From assembly GCA_937915785.1 (NCBI GenBank), contig CALGGY010000102.1, positions 1-18,495 on the forward strand: 18,495 nt of DNA. Direction: 5' to 3'. This stretch comes from an uncultured Bacteroidales bacterium (lineage in GTDB: Bacteria; Bacteroidota; Bacteroidia; Bacteroidales; P3). Positions 7,023-14,681 of the stretch are shown here, in pieces (position 1 is the stretch's first letter; every line of letters starts with the position of its first letter). Under the pieces are notes generated by a model, which did no database searches, was not told where the DNA came from, and saw only the letters and a program-made list of their open reading frames with translations. Both the position numbers and the translations under genes were made by a program.

Positions 7023-8543
7023 TTATCGTATTGTTTCTATTCCTTTTTGCAGTCGGGCGAGGGTTTCGTCCTTGCCCAGCATCATTATCAGCTCGAACAG
7101 GTCAGGTCCTTTGGCGGCACCCACCAGCGTAAGGCGGAAACTGTTCATTATCTGTCCCATGTTCAGTTCGTGGCTTTGTATGTAGTCCATAACGGAGTCG
7201 TGAAGCAGTTGTTTTTTGAACGGCTTGGTTTCCAGAATGTTTTTTATTTCTGTAAGATGTTTCGGGGTGTCCTCTTTCCAGCGTTTTTTGATAACGGCGG
7301 GGTCGTATTCCGTAGGTGCTTGGAAAAAGTAGTGTGTCTGTTCCCACAGCTCGCTAACAAAGCTCACGCGTTCTTTCATCAGTGCCACCACGCTCAGCAC
7401 ATAGTCGTGTGAGGCTTTCACGCCGCGTTCGGCGAGGTCTTTTTCGAAAAGTGTGGCGATTTCTTCGTCGGGTTTTGCCTGCAGGTATTTGTGGTTGAAC
7501 CATTTGGCTTTTTCCACGTCGAATTTGGCTCCCGATTTGCTTATGCGGTCGATGGAGAAAAGTTTCACCAGTTCGTCGATGCTGAAAATCTCCTGTTCCA
7601 CGCCCGGGTTCCAGCCGAGGAAAGATAGTATGTTAACCACGGCTTCGGGGAAATAGCCTTTTTCGCGGTATCCCGACGACACTTCGCCCGATTTGGGGTC
7701 GCGCCATTCGAGGGGGAACACGGGAAATCCGAGGCGGTCGCCGTCGCGCTTGCTTAGCTTGCCGTTGCCGTCGGGTTTCAGCAGCAGTGGCAGGTGGGCA
7801 AACTGCGGCATGGTGTCCTCCCAGCCGAAGGCTTTGTAGAGCATCACATGCAGCGGTGCCGAGGGCAGCCATTCCTCGCCGCGTATAACGTGCGAAATAT
7901 TCATGGTATGGTCGTCAACGATGTTGGCCAAGTGGTAGGTGGGCATGCCGTCGGATTTGAAAAGCACCTTGTCGTCGAGCAGGTTGGAGTTCATCTTCAC
8001 CTCGCCGCGTATCAGGTCGTGCACATGTATTTCGGTGTCGGTGGGGAATTTGAAACGTACCACGTAGGGTTCGCCAGCTTCGAGCCGGCGTTTCACCTCG
8101 TCGGCGGGCAGGGTTAGCGAGTTGCACATCGAGGTGCGGGTGTGGCAGTCGTACTGGAAGTTTTTTTTCCGGGCCTCGAATTCCTTGCGTTTGGCGTCGA
8201 GTTCTTCGGGTTTGTCGAAAGCGTAGTATGCCCAGCCGGTGTTTATCAGCTGGTCGGCGTATTGGCGGTACATGGGTTTGCGTTCGCTCTGGCGGTAGGG
8301 GCCGTAGTTGCCGCCAATGCCCACGCCCTCGTCGAATTTTATTCCCAGCCACGAGAGGGCTTCGATGATGTATTCTTCGGCACCGGGGACAAAACGTGTC
8401 TGGTCGGTGTCCTCTATGCGCAGTATCATCTCGCCACCGTTCTGTTTGGCAAAGAAATAATTGTAAAGGGCCGTGCGCACGCCACCTATGTGCAGCGGTC
8501 CGGTGGGACTTGGTGCAAATCTTACTCTAACTTTTCTGTCCAT
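7023..8543 (-). CDS. gltX: Glutamyl-tRNA synthetase (class I)
   Basis: This cytosolic enzyme charges tRNA(Glu) with glutamate using ATP. The Rossmann catalytic core shows the HIGH-type motif within PSPTGPLHIGG (11-21), IEDTDQTRFVPGAEEYI (43-59), the acceptor-recognition stretch HVIRGEEWLPSAPLHV (218-233) and the KMSKS-type loop KLSKRDGDR (262-270). The C-terminal 190 residues form the helical anticodon-binding part. Length, 506, is normal. In the region where many GluRS carry a four-ligand zinc site only two cysteines remain (C133, C140), so zinc is probably not bound; relatives in Bacteroides that I recall also lack this site. It starts 128 bases downstream of the phosphotransacylase stop, beyond that gene's terminator, so it needs its own promoter. 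I see no clear TTTG/TAnnTTTG pair in that gap. The OmpH-like gene follows after 22 bases. Confidence 0.97.
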   Translation of the reverse strand: MDRKVRVRFAPSPTGPLHIGGVRTALYNYFFAKQNGGEMILRIEDTDQTRFVPGAEEYIIEALSWLGIKFDEGVGIGGNYGPYRQSERKPMYRQYADQLINTGWAYYAFDKPEELDAKRKEFEARKKNFQYDCHTRTSMCNSLTLPADEVKRRLEAGEPYVVRFKFPTDTEIHVHDLIRGEVKMNSNLLDDKVLFKSDGMPTYHLANIVDDHTMNISHVIRGEEWLPSAPLHVMLYKAFGWEDTMPQFAHLPLLLKPDGNGKLSKRDGDRLGFPVFPLEWRDPKSGEVSSGYREKGYFPEAVVNILSFLGWNPGVEQEIFSIDELVKLFSIDRISKSGAKFDVEKAKWFNHKYLQAKPDEEIATLFEKDLAERGVKASHDYVLSVVALMKERVSFVSELWEQTHYFFQAPTEYDPAVIKKRWKEDTPKHLTEIKNILETKPFKKQLLHDSVMDYIQSHELNMGQIMNSFRLTLVGAAKGPDLFELIMMLGKDETLARLQKGIETIR

Positions 8544-8607
8544 TATATTTTATGATTTAACAGACTATAACGTATGGAATGGTTTTTTATTGTAGAAAAA
8601 GCGAAAG

Positions 8608-8637
8608 AAAAAAAAGGCTGCCGTGTTGTTGGCAACC
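8608..8637 (-). terminator. Intrinsic terminator after the phosphotransacylase gene
   Basis: Read on the minus strand, GGTTGCC (8637-8631), an 8-base loop and GGCAGCC (8622-8616) pair over 7 bp with one G-T wobble. Eight T follow (8615-8608). It lies about 35 bases past the stop codon at 8672-8674 and separates this operon from gltX. Confidence 0.85.
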
Positions 8638-8671
8638 CTTGATGTTTTGATGTAGTAAAGCGTTTGGCTTT

Positions 8672-9580
8672 TTATTTGCATTGCAGTGATGCCAGGGCAA
8701 TGGAGTAGAGCTTGGTTTTTGCGCTGTCGCCACGCGATGTTAGCACGCAGGGTACTTTGGCACCAACCACCATGCATCCGAGTTCGGCGCCGGCAAATTT
8801 GGTGCATGTTTTGTAGAACACGTTGCCCGATTCGATGTTGGGGAAGAGCAGACAGTCGGCGTCGCCGGCCACTTCGCCGGTGAGTTTCTTTATTTGAGCG
8901 CTCTCTTTGTCTATGGCCACGTCGAGTGCCAGAGGACCGTCAACCAAGGCGCCTTTTATCTGTCCGCGGTCGCCCATTTTGGAGATGATGGCAGCCTCAA
9001 CGCAGGCGGGCATGCCTGTAGAAACCTGTTCGGTGGCGGCCAAAACAGCCACCTTGGGTTTCTCTATCTGCAGCGATTTGGCGGTGCTTACAAGGTATCC
9101 AAGTATGGCTTGTTTCTGTTTCATGTCGGGGGCGGGAACTATGGCCACGTCGCTGGCAATGAGCAGTTTGTGGTACGACGGCACTTGGAACACGGCAATG
9201 TGGGTGAGCATGTCGTTCTTTTTGCCGGGCATAAGGCCGGTTTCTTTGTTGAGGATGGCACGCATGTATTTGTCGGTGCTGAGGAGGCCTTTCATCAGGA
9301 AATCGCCTTCGCCTTTGTTTATTAGGCCAACAGCCACAACGCCGGCTTTGGTTTCGTCGGCTTCCTGCACTATTTTGAACACCGATGCGTCGAAACCGTG
9401 CTCGGCGCATACGTTTTTGATGGTGGCTTCGTCGCCAACGAGGGTGGCGTCAACTATGCCAGCCTTGACAGCGTTGTAAACAGCTTCTATGGTGTGGGCG
9501 TCGTTAGCGTAGGCGGCCACAAGTCTTTTTTTGCCTTTCGATTTGGCCAGGGCCAAAACATCGTCTAATTTGGTAATCAT
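8672..9580 (-). CDS. ptb: Phosphate butyryltransferase/acetyltransferase family (Ptb-like)
   Basis: Enzymes of this family swap CoA and phosphate on short acyl groups (acyl-CoA + Pi to acyl-phosphate + CoA), normally paired with an acyl kinase to make ATP. The 302-residue chain has the PTA/PTB fold marks: an N-terminal LVAAYANDAHTIEAVYNAVK and TLVGDEATIK, DVAIVPAPDMKQKQAILGYL mid-chain, LVDGPLALDVAID, and the C-terminal CVLTSRGDSAKTKLYSIALA, whose S-R-x-D-S run contacts substrate phosphate. The short length without extra domains favours Ptb over a long Pta, but the acyl preference cannot be read from sequence. I chose the ATG at 9580, giving MITKLDDVLALAK. An alternative ATG at 9622 overlaps the pyrH stop as ATGA and would add 14 residues with no family resemblance. 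No butyrate kinase gene is present in the window. Confidence 0.88.
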   Translation of the reverse strand: MITKLDDVLALAKSKGKKRLVAAYANDAHTIEAVYNAVKAGIVDATLVGDEATIKNVCAEHGFDASVFKIVQEADETKAGVVAVGLINKGEGDFLMKGLLSTDKYMRAILNKETGLMPGKKNDMLTHIAVFQVPSYHKLLIASDVAIVPAPDMKQKQAILGYLVSTAKSLQIEKPKVAVLAATEQVSTGMPACVEAAIISKMGDRGQIKGALVDGPLALDVAIDKESAQIKKLTGEVAGDADCLLFPNIESGNVFYKTCTKFAGAELGCMVVGAKVPCVLTSRGDSAKTKLYSIALASLQCK

Positions 9581-9618
9581 ATTTTTTACTGTTTTAGTTA
9601 TTGTTATGCTTAAAAAAA

Positions 9619-10323
9619 TCATTTCACTTCGGTGCCTATGGGCTGGCCTTCCACCACTTTGAGCAGGTTGCCGGGGGTGTTCATGTCGAACACGTAGATG
9701 GGCAGGTTGTTTTCCTCGCAGAGTGCGAAAGCGGTGAGGTCCATCACTTTCAGTTTTTTGCTCAGTGCTTCGGCAAAGGTGAGGGTGGTGTATTTGTTAG
9801 CCGAGGGGTCTTTTTCGGGGTCGGCGGTGTATATGCCGTCCACTCGGGTGCCTTTGAGTATGGCGTCGGCTTTTATCTCCACAGCTCGCAGTGCCGATGC
9901 TGTGTCGGTGGTGAAGAAGGGGTTGCCGCTTCCGCCGCCGATGATAACCACACGTCCCTCGCCCATGGCTTCGATGGCGCGCCTACGGCTCATCTCTTTG
10001 CAGATGGGCTCGATGGCCAGTCCGGATAGGAGTTCGGTTTTGAGCCCCTGTTTTTCCAGCTCGGCCTGCAGAGCCATGCTGTTGATGAGGGTGGCAAGCA
10101 TTCCCATGTAGTCGCCCTGCACGCGGTCCATGCCTTTGGCGGCGCCGCTGAGGCCGCGGAATATGTTGCCTCCGCCGATAACTATGGCCACCTCCACGCC
10201 TCGTTCCACCACGGTTTTGATGTCGAGGGAGTATTGTCCGAGCATTTCGGGAGCGATGCCGTAGCTCTGACGGCCCATCAGCGATTCGCCGCTGAGTTTG
10301 AGAAGTATCCTTTTATATTTCAT
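9619..10323 (-). CDS. pyrH: UMP kinase (uridylate kinase)
   Basis: This cytosolic hexameric enzyme phosphorylates UMP to UDP with ATP, feeding pyrimidine nucleotide and UDP-sugar pools. The 234-residue length is standard. Amino-acid kinase family motifs are visible: LLKLSGESLMG (7-17), VAIVIGGGNIFRG (45-57), DYMGMLATLINSMALQ (71-86) and IIGGGSGNPFFTTD around the middle. Near the C-terminus is KLKVMDLTAFALCEENNLPI, then VFDMNTPGNL. A consensus promoter lies in the 172-base gap before it, so it can be transcribed independently of ruvB. The phosphotransacylase gene follows. Confidence 0.97.
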   Translation of the reverse strand: MKYKRILLKLSGESLMGRQSYGIAPEMLGQYSLDIKTVVERGVEVAIVIGGGNIFRGLSGAAKGMDRVQGDYMGMLATLINSMALQAELEKQGLKTELLSGLAIEPICKEMSRRRAIEAMGEGRVVIIGGGSGNPFFTTDTASALRAVEIKADAILKGTRVDGIYTADPEKDPSANKYTTLTFAEALSKKLKVMDLTAFALCEENNLPIYVFDMNTPGNLLKVVEGQPIGTEVK

Positions 10324-10386
10324 CTTTTTTCTGTATTTCGTTATTTGATAGCCATTTGTGGCGGTTAATGAACGGTTTTTGTTTTA

Positions 10387-10418
10387 CAAAGGTACTTGTT
10401 TTTTTACGTTTTTGCAAG
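10387..10418 (-). promoter_or_regulatory. Bacteroidota-type promoter for pyrH
   Basis: On the minus strand CTTG (10418-10415, one mismatch to TTTG) is followed after 20 bases by TACCTTTG (10394-10387), a full match to TAnnTTTG. It lies in the ruvB-pyrH gap and would give a leader of about 58 bases before the pyrH start at 10323. The remainder of the 10324-10495 gap shows no convincing terminator. Confidence 0.65.
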
Positions 10419-10495
10419 AAAAGTTTTTCCGGTTGTTGTTTATGGCATTCAAGTGTGGTTCCGGCAGCTGTCGGGTTGGTTTGTTGCTCAGGCAT

Positions 10496-11521
10496 TTAGA
10501 ACAGCTCGCCTTGATTGCTCACATACCGCACTTTGCCCAGATGTTGGTAGGCCAAGGGTGTAACCTCCCTGCCGCGGGGTGTGCGCATAAGGTATCCCTC
10601 TTGTATAAGGAAAGGTTCGTACACTTCCTCTATGGTGCCTTGGTCCTCGCCCACGGCGGTGGATATGGTGCTCAATCCCACGGGGCCGCCTTTGAACTTG
10701 TCGATAATGACGTTCAGTATGCGGTTGTCCATCTCGTCGAGGCCGTGTTTGTCCACATTGAGAGCCTGCAAGGCATAGCGCGCTATGTCGAGGGTTATGG
10801 TGCCGTCGCCTTTCACCTGTGCGAAATCGCGCACCCGGCGCAGCAGCAGGTTGGCAATACGTGGGGTTCCGCGGCTGCGGCTGGCTATCTCCACTGCCGA
10901 CTCGCTGGTTATGGGCACATTGAGCAGCCTTGCCGACCGTTGGATGATTTTGGTGAGGGTTTCCACATCGTAGTACTGCAGGCGCGAGGTGATGCCAAAG
11001 CGCGAGCGCAGGGGCGCCGTGAGCAGTCCCGACCGGGTGGTGGCTCCGATAAGGGTGAAGGGGTTCAGGCTTATCTGTACGCTGCGGGCGCTGGGGCCGG
11101 TTTCTATCATAATGTCGATACGGTAGTCCTCCATGGCGGAGTACAGATATTCTTCCACCACGGGCGAAAGGCGGTGTATCTCGTCGATGAAAAGCACATC
11201 GTTTGGCTCGAGGTTGGTGAGTATGCCTGCCAGTTCGCCGGGTTTGTCGAGCACGGGGCCGGAGGTCATTTTCATGCCTACGCCAAGCTCGTTGGCAATG
11301 ATGTGCGAAAGGGTGGTCTTGCCCAATCCCGGAGGGCCGTGCAGCAACAGGTGGTCGAGGGGTTCGCCACGGTCCTTGGCGGCCTGAACAAACACTTTCA
11401 GGTTGTCTATAATCTGCTGCTGTCCGGCAAAACTGTCGAAATGGCTGGGGCGCAGGGCGCGTTCCACCTCGCGTTCCTTGTTGCTCTGGCTTTTGCCGGT
11501 GGCGTCTAAATTGCTGTTCAT
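10496..11521 (-). CDS. ruvB: Holliday junction branch migration ATPase RuvB
   Basis: RuvB is the hexameric AAA+ motor that, with RuvA, drives branch migration of Holliday junctions during recombination and repair. The 341-residue chain has Walker A GPPGLGKTT (62-70), Walker B VLFIDEIHRL (109-118), sensor-1/arginine-finger region IGATTRSGLLTAPLRSRFG (158-176), the lid, and a C-terminal winged-helix DNA-binding domain ending TPRGREVTPLAYQHL. The opening RALRPSHFDSFAGQ (21-34) is the usual RuvB N-terminal region. Neither ruvA nor ruvC is adjacent here. The gene sits 34 bases after the DUF368 gene and 172 bases before pyrH. Confidence 0.98.
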   Translation of the reverse strand: MNSNLDATGKSQSNKEREVERALRPSHFDSFAGQQQIIDNLKVFVQAAKDRGEPLDHLLLHGPPGLGKTTLSHIIANELGVGMKMTSGPVLDKPGELAGILTNLEPNDVLFIDEIHRLSPVVEEYLYSAMEDYRIDIMIETGPSARSVQISLNPFTLIGATTRSGLLTAPLRSRFGITSRLQYYDVETLTKIIQRSARLLNVPITSESAVEIASRSRGTPRIANLLLRRVRDFAQVKGDGTITLDIARYALQALNVDKHGLDEMDNRILNVIIDKFKGGPVGLSTISTAVGEDQGTIEEVYEPFLIQEGYLMRTPRGREVTPLAYQHLGKVRYVSNQGELF

Positions 11522-11555
11522 ATATAAGGAAGGTTTTTGTCGAAGAATAGGTCGA

Positions 11556-12479
11556 TTATTCGGAAACAGTGTCTTGCTTTTTTATTTTTTTTGCAACAAA
11601 CTCAATGGCAAATATCAGGCACAGGCCAATGGCTATCATCAGTATCGAAATCCAGAAACTGGAATCTATCTGAGGGAGTATGTTGCTTTGTGTTAGCGGT
11701 TTAACTTCGCCATGGTGGTCGGTGAATGTTGTCAGCGTTTCTTTCCACGGCCATATTTTGTTCAGCGAGCCGAACATGAAACCCGTCAGCGCGGCCAAGG
11801 TAATTTGTTTGAAATGCTCGAACAGCCAGTTCAGCACGTGTGAGAAAGCCACTATGCCAACCAGTGCGCCGGCGGCAAAGGTCAGTATTATCACAATCTG
11901 CAGTTCGGTGAGTGCCGTGAGCATAAAAGTGTATTGGCCGAGCAGCACCAGTATGAAACTGCCCGAAATGCCTGGCAGAATCATGGCGCAGATGGCTATG
12001 GCGCCGCAGAGGAATATGTACCAGTAGCTGTTGTTCTGGGCAAGAGGGGTGTTTTCGGGCGAGGTGATGAAAAACGAAAGCACGGCGAATACCAGAAAGG
12101 CAAGTGCGGTTTTCCAGTTCCACCGCACATCGCGGCCAACAAAAACGGTGGAGGCCAATATCAGTCCGAAAAAGAACGACCACACGTATTGCGGATATGT
12201 GTCGAGCAGCATGGTGATAAGCTTGGCCAGCGACAGAAAGCTGACGCCTATGCCCGCAACCACGCACACAAGGAACCAGCCGTCGATATTTTGCCAGAAT
12301 TCGCGGAAACGGCCTTTCAGCAGCAGTTTCAGATTGGCAAGGTTGATGCTTTTTATGGCGTGTATCAGCCTTTCGTATATACCGGTGATAAAGGCTATGG
12401 TGCCGCCCGACACGCCGGGAACCACGTCGGAGGCGCCCATGGCCATGCCTTTAAAAAACAATATTATCCATTTTTTCAT
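11556..12479 (-). CDS. DUF368 family membrane protein (undecaprenyl-phosphate translocase family, PopT-like)
   Basis: This is a polytopic inner-membrane protein of 307 residues with about eight hydrophobic segments. Its N-terminal signature GMAMGASDVVPGVSGGTIAF (11-30), followed by ITGIYERLI, is diagnostic of DUF368. A second, related motif occurs mid-chain (AMILPGISGSFILVLLGQY), consistent with an inverted-repeat architecture. Members of this family in Vibrio cholerae and Staphylococcus have been shown to return undecaprenyl phosphate across the membrane for reuse in peptidoglycan and surface glycan synthesis. That role here is inferred from family membership. It is separated by 30 bases from the unknown gene upstream and 34 from ruvB downstream. 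Confidence 0.9.
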   Translation of the reverse strand: MKKWIILFFKGMAMGASDVVPGVSGGTIAFITGIYERLIHAIKSINLANLKLLLKGRFREFWQNIDGWFLVCVVAGIGVSFLSLAKLITMLLDTYPQYVWSFFFGLILASTVFVGRDVRWNWKTALAFLVFAVLSFFITSPENTPLAQNNSYWYIFLCGAIAICAMILPGISGSFILVLLGQYTFMLTALTELQIVIILTFAAGALVGIVAFSHVLNWLFEHFKQITLAALTGFMFGSLNKIWPWKETLTTFTDHHGEVKPLTQSNILPQIDSSFWISILMIAIGLCLIFAIEFVAKKIKKQDTVSE

Positions 12480-12509
12480 ATTTCGAGGTGTTTTTAGTGC
12501 TTGTTTTGT

Positions 12510-13070
12510 TCAGTATCCGTATTGTTCGAAATTTATCATGCTATTGCTTGTGGTTGGCCTGTTTTTCAGATATTGTTCTATCTGCGTAAGCAGTCCATTT
12601 GATGGGAATGGGGTTTCGAAAAATTTGCGCAGGTTGTCCATGGCTTGCCTTAGCTTGGGATTGGCGGGTTCATCGAATTTCAGATGCTTTATTTCCATAG
12701 TGTCGGGTAGGGAGTACGAGCAGATGGTCTGCGTTTGTTTTATACGGTTGAAATCGCCGTTTATTATCAGCAGTTTGTCGTACGATTTTAGTATTTTGTC
12801 GAGTTTGTTGTTTTTGATGTTCATCAAAATGTAGTTTATTTGGGCATCGGTGTCGGTGTATGAGTAAAGTGTGCAGTTTTCGGTGCCTGTACGGGTTTCA
12901 ATATCGATGGATCCTTGGTATCTCAAGTGTATGTTGGCTTCCTTGTTAAGGCTCGATACAAAATTATATATCTGAGTTGTGGTAATAAACAGCACAATTT
13001 CAGATTCTTCCAAATTGAGCGACGTGTCTTCGACAATATTTTTTTTGTTGTGATATTTTGGGTTTTTCAT
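12510..13070 (-). CDS. Hypothetical protein, 186 aa, coupled to the radical SAM gene
   Basis: I do not recognise the family. The protein is soluble, with no signal peptide or membrane helix, and has a basic N-terminus (MKNPKYHNKKNIVED). The body alternates beta-like and charged stretches: EIVLFITTTQIYNFVSSL (23-40), TLYSYTDTDAQINYILMNI and DKLLIINGDFNRIKQTQTI. The C-terminal third is helical and polar (RQAMDNLRKFFETPFPSNG). The start at 13070 makes a 4-base ATGA overlap with the radical SAM stop; an ATG at 13079 would add three residues. The frame stays open upstream through the radical SAM gene, but that extension is only its antisense-free shadow frame and is Arg/Pro-rich. Base composition is more A/T-rich than its neighbours. 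Whether it serves the radical SAM enzyme is unknown. Confidence 0.75.
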   Translation of the reverse strand: MKNPKYHNKKNIVEDTSLNLEESEIVLFITTTQIYNFVSSLNKEANIHLRYQGSIDIETRTGTENCTLYSYTDTDAQINYILMNIKNNKLDKILKSYDKLLIINGDFNRIKQTQTICSYSLPDTMEIKHLKFDEPANPKLRQAMDNLRKFFETPFPSNGLLTQIEQYLKNRPTTSNSMINFEQYGY

Positions 13071-13990
13071 AGTGAGCATTGGTCTTGTTCGAAAGCGTTG
13101 GCGTTTTCGAAATGGGGTTGGTAAACAATTTGTTGCGTCAGTTCCTGCTCCCAACCGCGGTGGAATCCACAAGCATGGCTGTGGCTGCACACCGCATTGT
13201 ATTCCTCCGGGAGCACAAATCGGTTGAGCTCGTCGTCGAGAAGGCCGGCTCTTTCGGGAGGGTAGTACTGTGCCATAAGCGACAGGTGCACGTTTACCGA
13301 AAGGTTTTCGGCAATCCACGAAAGTGCGTTTTTGGAGTTGTCCACGCACCCGGGCAGAACAAGATGCCGTATTATCATGCCGGAAGTGGCTATTTCGCGG
13401 TTGTCGGTTATTAGCGTGGAGCCTTTTTGTCGGTACATCTCTGTAAGGGCTGCCGTGGCTTTTTCGAAATAGTGGGGCGTTTGCGAATAGCGTTGTGCCA
13501 GACGGTTGTCGCTGTATTTGAAATCGGGCAGATATATGTCGATGTACGGCTCCAGCATGCGTAGTGTCTCCACGTTGTCGTAAGCGTTTGTGTTGTAGAT
13601 AGTTGTCGGGTGAAGTCCCAATCCATTAAGACGCTCCATTATAATGGGTATCAGGTGTGCCTGATGCGAAGGACTTACAAAACCAAGCAGCTGTTCGGTG
13701 TTGGCGATTACTTGGGCAATGCGCTGTACTACAGTGTCTAATGTGTTGTAGCGGCAAGTGTTGGATTGGTTTTGGCTTATGTAGATGTTCTGGCAGTAGC
13801 AGCACTGCATGTTGCAATGTGCGAAAAAAACGTTGCACACGCCTTTTTCGCCGCATAGCACGGGTTCTTCGCCTTTGTGAGCGCAGATGGCCGACACCAA
13901 TGGCTCGTCGGCGCATTGGCAGAAACCGGTATGGCCATGCTCACGGTCGGCGCCACAGCTCCGTGGACATAAGTTACAGTTTTCCAACAT
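13067..13990 (-). CDS. Radical SAM protein, PflX/COG1313-like
   Basis: Radical SAM enzymes use a [4Fe-4S] cluster and S-adenosylmethionine to start radical chemistry; this branch is described as putative pyruvate formate-lyase-activating proteins of unknown substrate. The cluster motif CxxxCxxC is C59, C63, C66 (CNMQCCYCQ). Ahead of it lies the branch signature NCNLCPRSCGADR (4-16), with C5, C8 and C12 and further cysteines at 24, 26, 36, 46 and 52, which may bind a second metal or cluster. The TIM-barrel part continues with TIYNTNAYDNVETLRML and DIYLPDFKYSD. The start at 13990 is preferred because it leaves 11 bases after the ribE stop and begins right before the CxxC motif; an ATG at 14056 would overlap ribE by 56 bases. 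No glycyl-radical enzyme gene is nearby. Confidence 0.87.
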   Translation of the reverse strand: MLENCNLCPRSCGADREHGHTGFCQCADEPLVSAICAHKGEEPVLCGEKGVCNVFFAHCNMQCCYCQNIYISQNQSNTCRYNTLDTVVQRIAQVIANTEQLLGFVSPSHQAHLIPIIMERLNGLGLHPTTIYNTNAYDNVETLRMLEPYIDIYLPDFKYSDNRLAQRYSQTPHYFEKATAALTEMYRQKGSTLITDNREIATSGMIIRHLVLPGCVDNSKNALSWIAENLSVNVHLSLMAQYYPPERAGLLDDELNRFVLPEEYNAVCSHSHACGFHRGWEQELTQQIVYQPHFENANAFEQDQCSL

Positions 13991-14000
13991 TTTGGGGTGG

Positions 14001-14615
14001 TTATTTTTTGTTGGCTTCCATATATTGTTCCAGCAGGCGCTGCACGTATTTGCCAAACACGTCGAACTCTATGTTCACCACTGTGCCGGGTTGGAAATTG
14101 TGGAAATTGGTAACCTTGTATGTGTAGGGTATTATGGCCACGCTGAACATGCCCGGCTGGCTGTCCACTACGGTGAGGCTTACGCCGTTTATGCTGATGC
14201 TGCCTTTCGGGACGGTGATGCTTGGGGCGTTTTTTTGGTTGTATTCGAAATAGAAACGCCAGCTGCCGTTGTCGTCCACCACTCGGGTGCAGGTGGCGGT
14301 CTGGTCCACATGTCCTTGGACAATGTGTCCGTCGAAACGGCCGTCCATACGCATGGAGCGTTCCACGTTGACCTCGGTACCAACCTTCCATGTGCCAAGG
14401 TTTGTTTTGAGCATGGTCTCGTCCATGGCGGTAACAACGTATTGTTTTTTCGTCTTGTCCACTTTCACCACAGTAAGGCAGCACCCGTCGTGGGCCATGC
14501 TTTGGTCTATGGACAGCTCATCGCCGAAAGGCACCTCAAGGGTGAAGTGGTAGTTGGTGTTTTCTTTCTCAATTTTGACCACGCGGGCCGTAGTTTCTAT
14601 AATTCCTGTAAACAT
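14001..14615 (-). CDS. ribE: Riboflavin synthase, alpha subunit
   Basis: This enzyme dismutates two 6,7-dimethyl-8-ribityllumazine molecules to riboflavin and a pyrimidine. The N-terminus MFTGIIE is the classic start of the family. Two lumazine-binding beta-barrel repeats are visible. The first, about residues 1-97, contains SMAHDGCCLTVVKVD and ends near GRFDGHIVQGHVDQ. The second, about 98-190, contains SISINGVSLTVVDSQ and IIPYTYKVTNF. The 204-residue length is standard. It is the first gene of the minus-strand operon, and a consensus promoter starts its message about 30 bases before the ATG. That leader is far too short for an FMN riboswitch. Confidence 0.97.
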   Translation of the reverse strand: MFTGIIETTARVVKIEKENTNYHFTLEVPFGDELSIDQSMAHDGCCLTVVKVDKTKKQYVVTAMDETMLKTNLGTWKVGTEVNVERSMRMDGRFDGHIVQGHVDQTATCTRVVDDNGSWRFYFEYNQKNAPSITVPKGSISINGVSLTVVDSQPGMFSVAIIPYTYKVTNFHNFQPGTVVNIEFDVFGKYVQRLLEQYMEANKK

Positions 14616-14650
14616 AATATGTGCGTGTTTCTTTTTTTTTGTAATAATTG

Positions 14651-14681
14651 CAAAGATACGATTTTTTCGGATTGTGGCAAA
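14651..14681 (-). promoter_or_regulatory. Bacteroidota-type promoter for the ribE operon
   Basis: On the minus strand TTTG (14681-14678), 19 bases, then TATCTTTG (14658-14651) gives a complete match to the consensus. Transcription would start near 14646, about 30 bases before the ribE start codon at 14615. The bases between are a T-rich plus strand, A-rich in the message, as expected of a Bacteroidota leader. Confidence 0.75.

Noticed and set aside
10358..11509. 383-codon open frame on the plus strand
   Set aside because: It is antisense to ruvB, which has all its AAA+ motifs, and has no leader or family resemblance.
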